Source: Terriglobales bacterium | GTDB lineage: Bacteria > Acidobacteriota > Terriglobia > Terriglobales > Acidobacteriaceae | Assembly: GCA_035651655.1 (NCBI GenBank) | Contig: DASRFG010000024.1 | Coordinates: forward strand, 1-64,000 | Direction of reading: 5' to 3' | Length of the DNA: 64,000 bases | In this document: positions 62,745 to 64,000 of the stretch, piece by piece | Layout of the letters: each line of letters opens with the position of its first letter | Position numbering within the stretch: the stretch's first letter is position 1 | Made by a program: the position numbers and the translations under genes | The notes under the pieces: generated by a model | Seen by the model: only the letters and a program-made list of their open reading frames with translations | Databases searched by the model: none | Told to the model about the DNA's origin: nothing

Positions 62745-64000
62745 ATGGCTGACGAACAGGATCCTCAACTTCCATTAACGCCTCCATCCGGTGACGGTGG
62801 CCTGCCCCCGAACGTGCAGCCCATCAACATTGAAGAGGAGATGCGCCGGTCGTATCTCGACTATTCCATGTCGGTGATCATCGGCCGCGCCCTGCCCGAC
62901 GTAAAAGACGGCCTGAAGCCCGTGCATCGCCGCATTCTTTACGCCATGCACGATATGGGCTTGCTGCACAACCGCAAGCACCTCAAGTGCGCCAAGGTGG
63001 TCGGCGAATGCCTGGGTAAGTACCATCCGCATGGTGACGCTGCCCTGTACGATTCGCTGGTCCGCATGGCCCAGCCGTTCTCCATGCGCTACCCCTTGGT
63101 AGACGGCCAGGGAAACTTCGGCTCGGTGGATGGAGATCCCGCCGCGGCCTACCGATATACCGAGTGTCGCCTCACCGCGATCGCGGAAGAGATGCTGGCG
63201 GACATTGATAAGGACACGGTGGATTTTGTCGAGAATTTCGATAATACCGGCACCGAGCCGGTGGTCCTGCCGACGAAAATTCCCAACCTGCTGATCAATG
63301 GCGCCAATGGCATTGCCGTGGGCATGGCGACCAACATTCCGCCGCACAATTTGACTGAGATCGTGGATGCCACCATTACGCTGGTGAACAATCCGGCGAC
63401 GCCGTTACCGGAAATTTTGAAATTTGTTAAGGGACCGGACTTCCCGACCGCCGGCATTATCCACGGCCGCAGCGGCATTCTGGAGGCCTACAAGACCGGA
63501 CGCGGCCGCTTCATGATGCGTGCCCGCGCCGCCACTGAGAACATCACCAAAGAACGCCAGGCGATCATCGTTACGGAAATTCCGTATCAGGTGAACAAAG
63601 CGCGCTTGGTCGAACGTATCGCCGAGCTGGTGAACAACAAGACGGTTGACGACGTCTCCGACATTCGTGACGAGTCCGACCGCACCGGCATGCGCATCGT
63701 GATCGAGCTCAAGCGCGGCGCCGAGCCCCAGATCATCCTGAACCAGCTCTTCAAGCACACTCAGATGCAGGAGAGCTTCAGCATGATCTTCCTGGCCGTA
63801 GTGAATGGCCAGCCGCGGGAGCTGGGCCTCATCCCCGCCATTCAGCATTTTATTGATCATCGGGTGGACGTGGTCCGCCGCCGCACCGCATACCTGCTAT
63901 CCAAGGCCCGTGAGCGCGAGCACATTTTGGAAGGCTACATCACCGCGCTCGATCATCTTGACAACGTGATCGTAATCATCCGCGGCAGCGCCAATCGTAG
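62745..64000 (+). CDS. gyrA: DNA gyrase subunit A, 3' end outside the window
   Basis: At least 418 codons in frame from ATG 62745 to the right edge. The breakage-reunion domain is typical: [53 protein letters not shown], and the catalytic Tyr in AYRYTECRL. At the position equivalent to E. coli Ser83 this protein has Ala ([10 protein letters not shown]), while Asp87 is kept. GyrA cleaves and rejoins DNA during supercoiling. It is the fourth replication gene of this arm, after dnaA, dnaN and gyrB. Confidence 0.97.
   Translation, partial: MADEQDPQLPLTPPSGDGGLPPNVQPINIEEEMRRSYLDYSMSVIIGRALPDVKDGLKPVHRRILYAMHDMGLLHNRKHLKCAKVVGECLGKYHPHGDAALYDSLVRMAQPFSMRYPLVDGQGNFGSVDGDPAAAYRYTECRLTAIAEEMLADIDKDTVDFVENFDNTGTEPVVLPTKIPNLLINGANGIAVGMATNIPPHNLTEIVDATITLVNNPATPLPEILKFVKGPDFPTAGIIHGRSGILEAYKTGRGRFMMRARAATENITKERQAIIVTEIPYQVNKARLVERIAELVNNKTVDDVSDIRDESDRTGMRIVIELKRGAEPQIILNQLFKHTQMQESFSMIFLAVVNGQPRELGLIPAIQHFIDHRVDVVRRRTAYLLSKAREREHILEGYITALDHLDNVIVIIRGSANR

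Overview
The window looks like chromosomal DNA from an Acidobacteriota species, most likely a soil member of class Terriglobia. This is inferred from gene content: a carboxypeptidase-regulatory/TonB-receptor protein, FecR-domain and Gly/Ser-rich surface proteins, many secreted proteins of unknown function, a moderately high GC content, and a dnaA-dnaN-gyrB-gyrA order. No phage, insertion sequence, CRISPR array, rRNA or tRNA gene was recognised. The right part holds the chromosome origin: rpmH, rnpA, yidD, yidC, jag and mnmE run leftward (minus strand), while dnaA, dnaN, gyrB and gyrA run rightward. DnaA-box-like sites and an AT-rich stretch lie around dnaA.

Left part (1-17.5 kb): a histidine kinase and NtrC-type regulator pair is followed by a near-consensus sigma-54 promoter in front of a secreted FecR-domain protein. 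Next come a receiver-like/PilZ protein, a three-gene TadE/TadE/TadG pilus-type cluster, a beta-propeller protein, a MarR regulator with a pirin, and an operon of a cytochrome-c/beta-barrel fusion with a pentahaem cytochrome. A fatty-acid-hydroxylase-like membrane protein, an esterase and a PilZ protein close this part.

Middle part (17.5-44.7 kb): an AhpD-like gene carries an in-frame TGA exactly where the second redox cysteine belongs, with a bacterial SECIS-like hairpin just downstream; I read it as a selenoprotein. Further on are two short-chain dehydrogenases, a TonB-dependent receptor, a receiver protein with a very long disordered tail, BamD, ribulose-phosphate epimerase, an RNase H gene coupled to an S9 peptidase, and a four-gene sulfur-carrier operon (CysM, JAMM protease, CysO-like carrier with a masked Gly-Gly, MoeZ-like activator). 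A PIN/TRAM-ispD-ispF cluster, a class I amidotransferase and ruvA follow.

Right part (44.7-64 kb): mnmE, an esterase, jag, yidC, yidD, rnpA and rpmH diverge from dnaA and dnaN. A duplicated membrane protein, mscL with a zinc ribbon, gyrB, a CPBP protease, a polytopic membrane protein, a tandem pair of related secreted proteins and the 5' part of gyrA follow. Start codons were chosen from ribosome-binding sites, signal peptides and overlaps; where these are unclear the entry says so.
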